64,000 nucleotides of DNA, taken from positions 1-64,000 of the forward strand of contig DATCYW010000008.1 of assembly GCA_036526255.1 (NCBI GenBank), written 5' to 3'. The notes under the pieces are model-generated. The model was given only the letters and a program-made list of their open reading frames with translations, ran no database searches and had not been told where the DNA came from. Position numbers and translations under genes: made by a program. Source of the DNA: Malonomonas sp036526255 (GTDB lineage Bacteria; Desulfobacterota; Desulfuromonadia; Desulfuromonadales; Geopsychrobacteraceae). This document shows positions 25,224 to 34,260 of this stretch, in pieces; the stretch's first letter is position 1; each line of letters begins with the position of its first letter.

Positions 25224-27530
25224 ATGAGCAATTCAAAATTAACCGATCTCTGCAGGATTCTGCAGACTGAGACCGGCTTTAAAGATTTTCAGGTCACCCA
25301 GACCGTGGCGCTGCTGGAAGAGGGAGCGACGGTCCCTTTTATCGCCCGTTACCGCAAAGAAGTGACCGGCGAACTCGATGAGGTACAGATCCGTCAGTTG
25401 CAGGAGCGGCTGGCCTATCACAAGGAGCTGGCCGAGCGGCGGCAGACGATCCTCAAATCGATTGAAGAACAAGGGAAGTTGACCGCGGAGTTACGGCAGA
25501 AAATTGAAGCGGTCATGCAGAAGACCGAACTGGAAGATCTCTATCTGCCCTTCAAGCCGAAACGGCGGACCAAGGCGTCGATCGCCAAAGAACGCGGCCT
25601 TGAGCCCTTGGCGGAGCAGTTGCTGATAGCAAGTTCCACCGGCGTATCCGCCGAACAGTTGGCTGAAGCCTATGTCAACGCCGAGCTTGAGATTGTCGAT
25701 GTAGCCGCCGCACTGACTGGTGCCGGACATATTCTGGCCGAACAGTTTGCCGATCGCGCTGAAGCGCGGGCCATTGTGCGCGACCTGTCCTGGCAGCAGG
25801 GGGTGTTCCGTTCGCAACCGGCGCGCGGCAAAGAGGGGACGGTCAGCAAATACGAAATGTACTACGATTTCAGCGAGCCGCTGCGACAGATCCCTTCGCA
25901 CCGGATGCTGGCGATGCGCCGGGGCGAGAAAGAGGAGGTGCTGCGGCTGAATGTCGAGGCGCCGGAAGCGGAGCTGTTGGCCCGCCTCGGGCAGTTGCTG
26001 ATTCCTGCTGGCAACCCTTTCCGTGCCTGGCTGCAACAGGTGGTTGAAGATGCCTATCAGCGCCTGTTGGCACCCTCAATTGAAGTTGAATTACGTCTTC
26101 AGGCAAAAAAGGCCGCCGACGAAGAAGCGATCCGGGTGTTTGCCGAAAACCTGCGTAACCTGTTGCTTGCGGCCCCTGCCGGCAGCCATCGGGTGCTTGG
26201 GGTTGACCCCGGCTTGCGCACCGGCTCCAAGTTGGCAACCGTCGATGCGACCGGCCGTTTTCACGAGCATGCGACTATCTATCCACATGCCGGCAGCGGC
26301 CGGATCGAACCGGCAAAAAAAGATCTGCTGCGTCTGATAGAAGGGCAGCAGGTCGAAATGGTGGCGATCGGCAACGGCACCGCCGGGCGCGAAATGGATC
26401 AGTTCGTGCGGCAGGCACTGAAAGAGGCCGGGTTGAAGCTGCCGGTGGTGATGGTCAGCGAGTCGGGCGCCAGCGTCTATTCGGCCTCCGATATCGCCCG
26501 CGAGGAGTTTCCAGATCTCGATCTGACCGTGCGTGGCGCGATCTCTATCGCCCGGCGTCTGCAGGATCCGCTGGCCGAGCTGGTCAAGGTCGATCCAAAG
26601 AGCATCGGCGTCGGTCAGTACCAGCACGATGTCAGTCAGCCGGCGCTGAAAAAGTCGTTGGATGATGTGGTCGAAAGCTGCGTTAACTATGTCGGCGTCG
26701 ATCTGAATACCGCCAGCTGGGCGTTGCTCAGTTTTGTCTCCGGTATCGGCGCGACCCTGGCTAAGTCGATTGTCCAGCAACGCGATGAGCTGGGGGGCTT
26801 CAGCCGTCGGAAACAGTTGCTTGAAGTGCCCAGGTTCGGTAAGAAAGCTTTTGAGCAGGCCGCTGGATTCCTGCGGGTGCGCAACTCAGAACAGCCGCTC
26901 GATAACACCGCCGTCCACCCGGAGCGCTACAAACTGGTGGAGCAGATGGCAGCCGATCAGGGTGTTGCCTTGACGAAACTGATCGCCGAACCGCGCCTGC
27001 TGGAGAAGATTCAGCTGCAGAACTATGTCGGCGCGGACATCGGTCTGCCGACGCTGCGGGATATTATCAGTGAACTGCAGAAGCCTGGGCGTGACCCGCG
27101 CGAATTCTTTGTCACCGCCAGCTTTCGCGAAGATGTCATGGAGGTCAAGGATCTCATTGAGGGGATGACCCTGAACGGCATCGTGACCAATGTCGCGGCT
27201 TTCGGTGCTTTTGTCGATATCGGCGTGCATCAGGATGGCCTGGTGCATATCAGCCAGCTGGCCGATCGCTTTGTCAAAGATCCGAACGAGGTCGTCAAGG
27301 TTGGTCAGCAGGTGCAGGTGCGGGTGGTCTCTGTCGATCTGCAGCGCAAGCGGATTGCCCTGACCATGCGGTGCAGCAACGGCGAGCAGCCAAGCGATAT
27401 ACAACGGCAGGCGCCGCAGCAGAAAAAGTCGTTTCAACAGCAGCCGGCAAAAAAGTCCGCTGAAAAACCGCAGACCGACCTGGCAGCGGCCTTTGCCAAA
27501 TCGGGTTTCAAGGTCAAAAAGGGAATTTAG
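25224..27530 (+). CDS. tex: Tex-family RNA-binding transcription accessory protein
   Basis: A 768-residue nucleic-acid-binding protein. The N-terminal helical Tex domain is followed by a YqgF/RuvC-like domain beginning near residue 330 (VLGVDPGLRTGSK), two helix-hairpin-helix units (FVSGIGATLAKSIV and VPRFGKKAFEQAAGFLR) and a C-terminal S1 domain (about 650-720) starting LNGIVTNVAAFGAFVDIG. A Gln/Lys-rich tail ends the chain. GAAGGA precedes the ATG. The PHP gene follows after six bases, so they are probably co-transcribed. Confidence 0.96.
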   Translation: MSNSKLTDLCRILQTETGFKDFQVTQTVALLEEGATVPFIARYRKEVTGELDEVQIRQLQERLAYHKELAERRQTILKSIEEQGKLTAELRQKIEAVMQKTELEDLYLPFKPKRRTKASIAKERGLEPLAEQLLIASSTGVSAEQLAEAYVNAELEIVDVAAALTGAGHILAEQFADRAEARAIVRDLSWQQGVFRSQPARGKEGTVSKYEMYYDFSEPLRQIPSHRMLAMRRGEKEEVLRLNVEAPEAELLARLGQLLIPAGNPFRAWLQQVVEDAYQRLLAPSIEVELRLQAKKAADEEAIRVFAENLRNLLLAAPAGSHRVLGVDPGLRTGSKLATVDATGRFHEHATIYPHAGSGRIEPAKKDLLRLIEGQQVEMVAIGNGTAGREMDQFVRQALKEAGLKLPVVMVSESGASVYSASDIAREEFPDLDLTVRGAISIARRLQDPLAELVKVDPKSIGVGQYQHDVSQPALKKSLDDVVESCVNYVGVDLNTASWALLSFVSGIGATLAKSIVQQRDELGGFSRRKQLLEVPRFGKKAFEQAAGFLRVRNSEQPLDNTAVHPERYKLVEQMAADQGVALTKLIAEPRLLEKIQLQNYVGADIGLPTLRDIISELQKPGRDPREFFVTASFREDVMEVKDLIEGMTLNGIVTNVAAFGAFVDIGVHQDGLVHISQLADRFVKDPNEVVKVGQQVQVRVVSVDLQRKRIALTMRCSNGEQPSDIQRQAPQQKKSFQQQPAKKSAEKPQTDLAAAFAKSGFKVKKGI

Positions 27531-27536
27531 TCAGAC

Positions 27537-28406
27537 ATGGAAAAACAACTGGTTGATCTGCATGTCCATTCGACCTGCTCGGACGGCTTTTACTCACCGC
27601 GAGAGCTGGTGGAGATGGCGGCGGAAAAGGGACTGACCGCGATTGCGCTGGCCGATCACGACAACGTCGCCGGCATCAGCGCCGCGCAACAGGCGGGGGC
27701 AGAGCTGGGCGTCGAAGTGCTGTCAGCGGTCGAGCTGTCGACCCTCTGGTACGACTATTTCGATATGCACCTGCTCGGCTACGGGTTTAATCACGAGGAT
27801 CCCTACCTGATTCGGCAGCTGGAGGAATTCCAAGAGTTCCGCTCCGGGCGCAACCGGCAGATCATTGAGCGGGTCAATGAAAAGCTGGCCGGTGAACAGC
27901 GGCAACCGCTCGATCCGGATGCGGTCCGCAAGCTGGCCGGCGGCACCATTGGTCGGCCGCATATCGCCCAGGCGCTGCGCGAGGCGGGCTACGTGACCCA
28001 CAACGAAGAGGCGTTCGTCCGTTATCTGGTCCCCTGTAATGTGCCGAAACGCTATTTCCCGGTCGATGAGGCGATCAGTCTGATCCATCGCAGTGGCGGC
28101 ATCGCCGTGCTGGCGCATCCGCCTTATATCAGCCGCGATCGGCAAAAGCTGGAGAAGCTGGTCGCCGAACTACTGCCGCTCGGGCTTGATGGGATCGAAG
28201 CGTACAATAACGGCTCAAATCTGGAGGACACCGACTGGCTGATCAAGCTGGCGCGCAAGTATCAGCTGATTGTCACCGGCGGCTCGGATTTCCATGGCGA
28301 TCCGGGTTCCAATATTGAGATCGGCAGTGGCTTCCGAGGATTGGAAATCCCCTATCGTTGCGTTGAAGAGATCAAGCAGGCGCAGCTGCGACGGCACGTA
28401 AAATAA
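27537..28406 (+). CDS. PHP-domain phosphoesterase (RNase AM / TrpH-like)
   Basis: A 289-residue metal-dependent phosphoesterase. The PHP metal ligands are visible in DLHVHSTCSDG (H9, H11, D16), LADHDNV, E61 in AVELST, HLLGYGF, LAHPPY and the C-terminal GGSDFHGD. Family members hydrolyse 3',5'-nucleoside bisphosphates or short 5' RNA ends. It lies six bases after tex and ends at a terminator, so it is the last gene of a two-gene unit. Confidence 0.9.
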   Translation: MEKQLVDLHVHSTCSDGFYSPRELVEMAAEKGLTAIALADHDNVAGISAAQQAGAELGVEVLSAVELSTLWYDYFDMHLLGYGFNHEDPYLIRQLEEFQEFRSGRNRQIIERVNEKLAGEQRQPLDPDAVRKLAGGTIGRPHIAQALREAGYVTHNEEAFVRYLVPCNVPKRYFPVDEAISLIHRSGGIAVLAHPPYISRDRQKLEKLVAELLPLGLDGIEAYNNGSNLEDTDWLIKLARKYQLIVTGGSDFHGDPGSNIEIGSGFRGLEIPYRCVEEIKQAQLRRHVK

Positions 28407-28410
28407 ACGC

Positions 28411-28438
28411 AAAGGGCGATCCGTCGGGTCGCCCTTTC
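28411..28438. terminator. Terminator between the PHP and enoyl-CoA hydratase genes
   Basis: AAAGGGCGA pairs with TCGCCCTTT around a nine-base loop whose ends can also pair. It lies between convergent genes; the T-run is short. Confidence 0.65.
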
Positions 28439-28450
28439 GCCGTTTCGCTG

Positions 28451-29233
28451 TTATTTGTCCTGCCATTTTGCCGGTCTTTTTTCCAGAAAAGCGGCCATCC
28501 CTTCCTTTTGGTCCTCAGTCGAGAAACAGAGCGCGAACAGATCGGCTTCATAGATGAACGCCTTGTCGATATCCATTTCCATGCCGTTATCGACCGCTTC
28601 TTTGATCAGACGGATCGCTACCTGCGATTTTCCGGCAATGGTTTCGGCCATGGTCTGCGCGACCGACAGCAGCTCTTTTTGTGGCACCACCTGATTGACC
28701 AGACCGATTCTTTCTGCCTCTGCCGCGCCAACCATCTCGCCGGTAAACATCATCTGTTTCGCCTTGCCTTTGCCGATCAATCTTGGCAGCCGCTGGGTTC
28801 CTGCCCAGCCGGGGATGATCCCCAGGTTGATTTCCGGCTGGCCGAGTCTGGCCGTATCTGCGGCAATCCGGATATCACAGGCCATCGCCAGCTCACAGCC
28901 ACCACCCAGCGCAAAACCGTTGATGGCGGCGATCATCACCTTTGGCGAATACTCAATGGCGTTAAACAGTTGTTGCGCCTGCAACGCCACTTCGCGGGCG
29001 GCCAGCGGACCCAACGGCTGCATCACTGAGATATCACCGCCAGCGACAAAGGCTTTTTCACCAGCGCCGGTGATGATGACCACTTTGACCTGCGGATTGC
29101 TCTCCAGCTCGGCAATCATCAGCGTCAGTTCCTGTAGCGTCGCAGGGTTGAGGGCGTTGAGCGCCTGTGGTCGGTTGATCGTCAGCAGGGCGATCTGGTT
29201 GGTGATCTGCACCAGCAGATTCTGATACGTCAT
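28451..29233 (-). CDS. Enoyl-CoA hydratase (crotonase family)
   Basis: A 260-residue soluble enzyme hydrating short-chain enoyl-CoA esters, or a related crotonase. The oxyanion-hole segments are AFVAGGDIS and FALGGGCELAM. The two catalytic glutamates are E114 and E134, 20 residues apart as in true hydratases. The C-terminal FSTEDQKEGMAAFLEKRPAKW is standard. AAGGAG precedes the ATG, which overlaps the hrpB stop (ATGA). The pairing with hrpB has no obvious metabolic meaning and no acyl-CoA dehydrogenase or thiolase is nearby. Confidence 0.93.
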   Translation of the reverse strand: MTYQNLLVQITNQIALLTINRPQALNALNPATLQELTLMIAELESNPQVKVVIITGAGEKAFVAGGDISVMQPLGPLAAREVALQAQQLFNAIEYSPKVMIAAINGFALGGGCELAMACDIRIAADTARLGQPEINLGIIPGWAGTQRLPRLIGKGKAKQMMFTGEMVGAAEAERIGLVNQVVPQKELLSVAQTMAETIAGKSQVAIRLIKEAVDNGMEMDIDKAFIYEADLFALCFSTEDQKEGMAAFLEKRPAKWQDK

Positions 29234-31731
29234 GTTAACTCCTTACGTTTGGTTCTGGCGGTCGGCAGGGCCACCAGCGGGTCATCGGGCCAGGGGTGTT
29301 TGGGGTAGCGCCCCTTCATTTCTTTTTTCACTTCGTGATAATTGACCGCCCAGAAGTTCTGCAGGTCCTGCGTCACCTGCAGCGGTCGACCGGCCGGGGA
29401 GAGTAGGTGGATGACCACCGCGACCTCGCCGCCGGCAATCCGTGGGGTTTCCAGCTGGCCGAACATCTCCTGCAGCTTGACCGCCAGAATCGGCATGTCT
29501 GCTGCCGGGTATTTCAGGCGGATCTGCGAGCCGCTCGGTACCTGCAGTCGTTCCGGTGCCAACTGCTCCAGCTGCTGCAGACGCTGCCAGTCAAGTTGGC
29601 TGCGCAGGGCCGTCAGCAGGTCAATTTTTTTCAGATCGGTGCGGTTACGACTGTTGCCGAGAAACGGCTGCAACCAGACGTCCAACGTATTTAACAGGCC
29701 GGATTCGCTGAGGTCGGGCCAGTTGTCGCTGTTCAGTTGTCGATGGAGAAAGTTGACCCGACCGACAAAATTCTCAGCCGCCGGCGTCCAGTTCAGCAGC
29801 TGTAAACCTTCACTGCGGATGGCGGCCAGTGTTGCCTGTGCCAGGCTCTCTGGGTCGGGTTTCTCCGGTCGTTCGGCAAGGATGATTTCACCCAGCTTCT
29901 GTTGCGCACAGCTGATCACCCGCCCTTCTTTGCTCTCCCAGTAACAGTGCCGTTGCCAGGGGAGTTGCGGGTAAAGCTGCATAAGCGTCGTTTCGTCCAG
30001 CTGACTGGCCAGGCTGATCAGGTTTTCCGCTGTTTTTCCCGGACGAAACTCGACAGCGATCAGGTACGGGGCGGGGCGTAGCGCTGAAGATTCATCGAGG
30101 GTTGCACCGAGCCCCGAACTGAGCAGGTAGTTTCTTGAGTTTGGCTGCCGCGCTTTGGCGATGCGGTCGGGGAAGGCCGCGGCCAGCAGTCGGCCAAGCT
30201 GTTCGGCGTTGCCGGCACGGGCTGGCAAGGGATTATCCAGCTTGAAATAGTGGTACCAGTAGCGGCTGGCGCGATCAATGGCAGAGAATTTGCCGAGATT
30301 GTTTGACCGGCGACGTTTCCATAGCTCTTCAAGTCGGTCGTACAGGTCGCAGCGGCTTTGCACGAGAGCTGGGCGCTGTGTCATCCAGGGATCGCGCTCA
30401 CCGAGCAGGGCCGCCAGATCACAGCCAAGCGGAAGCTGCTGCAGCTGTTGTGCGGCAAGGAGCAGGCAGCCGAGTCGCGGGTGGCAGGGCAGCTCTGCCA
30501 GCGCTCTGCCGTGTGCGGTCAATTGCTCTTCGGAATTCAGCGCCGTCAGGGTTTTCAGCAGTGTCAGCGCCGCTTTCCAGGCTGTGGTTGCCGGAGGATC
30601 AAGCCAGGTCAAGGTTGCCGGATCGGTCACGCCCCAGTTGATCAGCTCCAGCGCAAGAGAAGACAGGTCCGCGTTGCGCATCTCTGGAGGCGTGAAGGGG
30701 AGCAGCGTGCCCTGGTTGCTTTGCGTCCAGAGCCGGTAGCAGGTTCCTGGCCCCAGCCGGCCCGCTCGTCCGGCCCGCTGGGTGGCGCTGGCTTGTGAGA
30801 TGCGGCACAATTCCAGGCGGGTCAGGCCGCTGCCGCTGTCGAAGCGCGGCTGGCGGCAGTAGCCGCTGTCGATAACCACCGTGACCCCTTCGATGGTCAG
30901 GCTGGTTTCAGCAATATTGGTGGCCAGTACGATTTTGCGCAGTTTGCCCGGTTGAATTGCCTGCTGTTGTTGGGCGAAGGGGAGGCTTCCGTAGAGCGGA
31001 CAGAGCAGATGCTGGGGACTCAGGTCGCCCAGCTGCTGGTGAACTCGGCGGACTTCTCCTTCGCCGGGGAGAAAAACCAGCAGGTCGCCGCTGGTTTCCT
31101 GCAGCGCGCGGCGGATCGCATTGGTCGTCGTTTCGACGATCTTTTGTTGTGGCGGCTGGTTCAGGTAATGGATGTCGACCGGAAAGGAGCGCCCCTCACA
31201 GATCAGGCTCGGCGCATCCAGCAGTTTTGCCAGCGGTTCGCTGTCGAGGGTTGCCGACATCACCAGCAGCTTCAGGTCGTCCCGCAGCCCTAACTGGCTG
31301 TCTCGGCAGAGCGCCAATGCGAGATCGGATTGCAGGTGGCGTTCGTGAAACTCATCAAAAATCACCAGTCCCACTCCGGATAGCTCCGGGTCGTTCTGCA
31401 GCCGACGGGTCAGGATGCCCTCGGTGACCACTTCGATGCGCGTCTGTCGTGACACCCTGCGTTGATAGCGTATGCTGTAGCCGACCGTCTGTCCGACCCT
31501 TTCGCCAATTTGCCCGGCCATAAAGCCGGCGGCGTTGCTGGCCGCCAGTCGCCGGGGTTCGAGCATCAGGATCGATCGGTTTTTCAGCCAGGGTTCATTC
31601 AGCAGCGCCAGGGGGACGCGAGTGGTTTTTCCGGCTCCCGGCGGTGCCTGTAGGACGACCACCCGAGAGCTGCTCAGGCTGTTGCGCAACGCAGGGAGAA
31701 CTTCATCAATGGTAAAGGCTGGTTCGTTCAT
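29230..31731 (-). CDS. hrpB: ATP-dependent RNA helicase HrpB (DEAH box)
   Basis: An 833-residue helicase. Walker A is APPGAGKTT near residues 29-37, motif Ia is LEPRRLAA, motif II is DEFH, motif III is MSATLD and motif VI is QRAGRAGRLGPG. The helicase-associated (HA2) and HrpB C-terminal domains follow, ending with PKHPWPDDPL. The ATG at 31731 is preceded by CTGGAAACG; the frame is open 63 bases upstream but lacks a ribosome binding site there. It is co-translated with the enoyl-CoA hydratase gene. Confidence 0.94.
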   Translation of the reverse strand: MNEPAFTIDEVLPALRNSLSSSRVVVLQAPPGAGKTTRVPLALLNEPWLKNRSILMLEPRRLAASNAAGFMAGQIGERVGQTVGYSIRYQRRVSRQTRIEVVTEGILTRRLQNDPELSGVGLVIFDEFHERHLQSDLALALCRDSQLGLRDDLKLLVMSATLDSEPLAKLLDAPSLICEGRSFPVDIHYLNQPPQQKIVETTTNAIRRALQETSGDLLVFLPGEGEVRRVHQQLGDLSPQHLLCPLYGSLPFAQQQQAIQPGKLRKIVLATNIAETSLTIEGVTVVIDSGYCRQPRFDSGSGLTRLELCRISQASATQRAGRAGRLGPGTCYRLWTQSNQGTLLPFTPPEMRNADLSSLALELINWGVTDPATLTWLDPPATTAWKAALTLLKTLTALNSEEQLTAHGRALAELPCHPRLGCLLLAAQQLQQLPLGCDLAALLGERDPWMTQRPALVQSRCDLYDRLEELWKRRRSNNLGKFSAIDRASRYWYHYFKLDNPLPARAGNAEQLGRLLAAAFPDRIAKARQPNSRNYLLSSGLGATLDESSALRPAPYLIAVEFRPGKTAENLISLASQLDETTLMQLYPQLPWQRHCYWESKEGRVISCAQQKLGEIILAERPEKPDPESLAQATLAAIRSEGLQLLNWTPAAENFVGRVNFLHRQLNSDNWPDLSESGLLNTLDVWLQPFLGNSRNRTDLKKIDLLTALRSQLDWQRLQQLEQLAPERLQVPSGSQIRLKYPAADMPILAVKLQEMFGQLETPRIAGGEVAVVIHLLSPAGRPLQVTQDLQNFWAVNYHEVKKEMKGRYPKHPWPDDPLVALPTARTKRKELT

Positions 31732-31975
31732 CGTTTCCAGTTTTGTCAGAGGAGCGTTCACCAGTATGTCATGCTGTCTGGGGTACAACAACATAGAACT
31801 CGCCAGTCAGTTGTTGTAAGAAATTCCAAATTTGTTCTAGCCGGCAGGTCTTAACGGACAACTGATCGATATTTAATATAATAATATTATTATTAGATGT
31901 TTACCTGTTGCTATGAATGTTGAGATGATGTAAGAAAGTGATAGAAAATCTTAATGACAAGCTATTGGTGATTAT

Positions 31976-33952
31976 ATGAATTCTGTTTTGCCACATCTGT
32001 TGTTGGTTAATGACAATTCTGACGCTGTGAAGCAGCTGCTTTTACTGCTTGAGCCTTTACCGGTTCGTTTGAGCGTGGTTCCGGGTGGTGTTGAAGCCAT
32101 TGAAGTGCTGCGATCAACCCGGGTGGATCTGCTGCTGACGGAAATTGCCATCGGTGAGTTCGATTGCTGGCGATTGACCCGGCTGGTTCGTTCGGGAATT
32201 TACCAGAGCAGTTCTGATATTCCAATCATCATTATAACTCAGCTCTGGTGTGAGCGGATTACCGAAGTTACTGCGCGTGAGTTTGGCATCAACCACCTGA
32301 TGACATTTGCCGATGCAGAGCATCTGCCCGAACTGGTGATGCATTGTATGCAAGGTCATTGCAGTTCGGTGCGCAGAGCCAGGATTCTGGTGGTAGAAGA
32401 TAATCCGGATAACGCCAGGCTGGTCAGCAAGATTCTGCGTGAACGCTTCGATGTCGATCTGGCTGCGGATGGACAGCAGGGATTGGCGGTCTGGAAACAG
32501 AATGTTTACGATCTGGTGCTGCTCGATGTGATGTTGCCGAAAATGTCCGGTGAGGATGTGCTGCATGAAATTTTAAGTCTTTCTCCGCAGCAGCCGGTTG
32601 TTGTCATGACAGCGCACGGTTCGATTGATCTGGCGGAAAAGCTGATGCGGCGGGGAGCGGTCGATTTTATCACCAAGCCTTTCCGGCCTGCGCAGCTGCG
32701 TCAGGTCTGCGAACTGGCGGCGCGAAGGGATGACTATCTAATCAGCCACGCACAGTTCGCGCAGCGACTCGAATCTGTCCAGCAGCTGCAGAACCTGCTC
32801 GGGAATATTATCGATTCAATGCCGTCGATCATGATCGCGGTCGACTGCGACTGTCGGGTCACGCAGTGGAATCAGCAGGCGGAGTTAAAGCTTGGGATCG
32901 CGGCTGTTGACGCGCTGGGACAGCCACTGGAGGATCTGTCGATTGCGCAGGTCGGAATGCTTGAGGTGCGTCAGGCGATCAAAGAGCAGCAGGTGAAGAT
33001 AAAGACGAAAGTGCCAAACAATACTGGTGGACCACTTTGCTTTTTCGATAAGACGATCTACCCGCTTTCCGAGGCGGGGTGTGGCGGTGCGGTAATCCGG
33101 ATCGATGATGTCACTGACCGGGTTCTGCTTGAGGAGCGGGTGATACAGACGAAAAAAATGGCTTCTTTGGGGGAATTGATTGCTGGGATTGCCCACGAAA
33201 TCAACAACCCGCTGGCTGGTGTCTTGCAGAATGCCCAGGTGATACGAAATCGACTTGACACCTCAGTGAACAAGAATCGGCTCGCGGCAGAGGCACTTGG
33301 AACGACCATGGAGACCGTCGCGCAATATCATCAGGAGCGTGGTGTCGCGTCGCGTCTTGACGCTATTATGGAATCGGGTGTCAGAGCAGCAAAAATAATC
33401 GAAACCATGTTGGCTTTCAGTTATCAGGGTGGCACCAAGGTCAAGCCGGAAAATCTTGCAGAACTGTTGGACAAGTCGCTTGAATTGGCTTCAAGTCATT
33501 ATAGTTTGAAAAATAAGGTTGATTTTAAATCGTTGGAAATTGTGCGCGTCTATGATCCGCAGTTACCACTCGTTAACTGTGATGCCGGCCAGATTCAGCA
33601 GGTTCTGTTGAATCTATTGATGAACGGCGCACACGCAATGGGGGAGAAGCAACGTCGCTTGCCGACTGAGCAGCAAGGGCTCTATCGCGGTCGTTTTGAA
33701 ATGCGTCTGAGTTTGCGTGAAGGGAATGTGCAGATAGAGATTGAAGATAGCGGGCCGGGGATTGATGAGGCCTCGTTGCCACGGGTGTTTGATCCGTTTT
33801 TCACTACAAAAGAAGTCGGCGAAGGGACTGGGCTCGGCTTGTTCATCTCATATCTGATTGTCACCGAAAACCATCATGGAACCATGACCGTCTCTTCTTC
33901 CGCAGGTAGGGGCGCGACCTTCACCATCAGTCTGCCACTGAACCAATCCTGA
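31976..33952 (+). CDS. Hybrid sensor: two receivers, PAS-like domain, histidine kinase
   Basis: A 658-residue cytoplasmic protein with no membrane segments. Receiver 1 (about 6-125) is degenerate, with Glu (E56) at the phosphorylation position. Receiver 2 (136-255) is intact with D184 in LLDVMLPKMSG. A PAS-like segment (about 275-385) leads to the kinase, with phosphohistidine H407 in AGIAHEINNPL, a HisKA insertion, and an ATPase domain with DSGPGID and GTGLGLF. Such receiver-first kinases usually relay signals inside the cell. The neighbouring genes are not two-component partners. The upstream 180 bases are AT-rich without a clear promoter. Confidence 0.88.
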   Translation: MNSVLPHLLLVNDNSDAVKQLLLLLEPLPVRLSVVPGGVEAIEVLRSTRVDLLLTEIAIGEFDCWRLTRLVRSGIYQSSSDIPIIIITQLWCERITEVTAREFGINHLMTFADAEHLPELVMHCMQGHCSSVRRARILVVEDNPDNARLVSKILRERFDVDLAADGQQGLAVWKQNVYDLVLLDVMLPKMSGEDVLHEILSLSPQQPVVVMTAHGSIDLAEKLMRRGAVDFITKPFRPAQLRQVCELAARRDDYLISHAQFAQRLESVQQLQNLLGNIIDSMPSIMIAVDCDCRVTQWNQQAELKLGIAAVDALGQPLEDLSIAQVGMLEVRQAIKEQQVKIKTKVPNNTGGPLCFFDKTIYPLSEAGCGGAVIRIDDVTDRVLLEERVIQTKKMASLGELIAGIAHEINNPLAGVLQNAQVIRNRLDTSVNKNRLAAEALGTTMETVAQYHQERGVASRLDAIMESGVRAAKIIETMLAFSYQGGTKVKPENLAELLDKSLELASSHYSLKNKVDFKSLEIVRVYDPQLPLVNCDAGQIQQVLLNLLMNGAHAMGEKQRRLPTEQQGLYRGRFEMRLSLREGNVQIEIEDSGPGIDEASLPRVFDPFFTTKEVGEGTGLGLFISYLIVTENHHGTMTVSSSAGRGATFTISLPLNQS

Positions 33953-34260
33953 ACCTTTTCCTTTAGTAAGTTGTCACTTTCTGCGTCTGCCAATTTTTGG
34001 CAGACGCAGCTGGGTTCTATTTTTATCTCTGAACAAACAAAAAAATAACCATAAATGTTATAGCTTGTTAAGTATTTTATATTTAACAAGTTTGGTTCAT
34101 TAGTATTGCAAAACTTTCCGGGATCATTGTAATATAAGTTTTCGTGTCCTCTGATTTTGCTTTCCGTCAACGTTTGTCGTCAGGTCGCGATGTTGTAAGA
34201 ATGTGCCAGTTTCTCATGTCATTGTACTGATTAATTCATACATGGTTTCAGGAGATTCAG
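33953..34260. other. 308-base intergenic region with two stem-loops
   Basis: A 13-bp perfect hairpin at 33981-34009 (see separate entry) follows the kinase gene. A second inverted repeat, CTTGTTAA / TTAACAAG at 34064-34090, has an 11-base AT-rich loop. The rest is AT-rich and should contain the promoter of the ThDP enzyme gene, but no hexamer pair stands out. I see no riboswitch fold or small ORF that I can support. Confidence 0.5.
33981..34009 (+). terminator. Likely terminator of the hybrid kinase gene
   Basis: CTGCGTCTGCCAA and TTGGCAGACGCAG pair perfectly over 13 bp with a three-base loop. The nearest T-rich stretch (TTCTATTTTTATC) starts a few bases after the stem, so termination may be imperfect. 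Confidence 0.6.

Noticed and set aside
34064..34090. An 8-bp inverted repeat in the leader of the ThDP enzyme, considered as a riboswitch or attenuator.
   Set aside because: It is AT-rich with no T-run, leader peptide of branched-chain residues, or known aptamer core.
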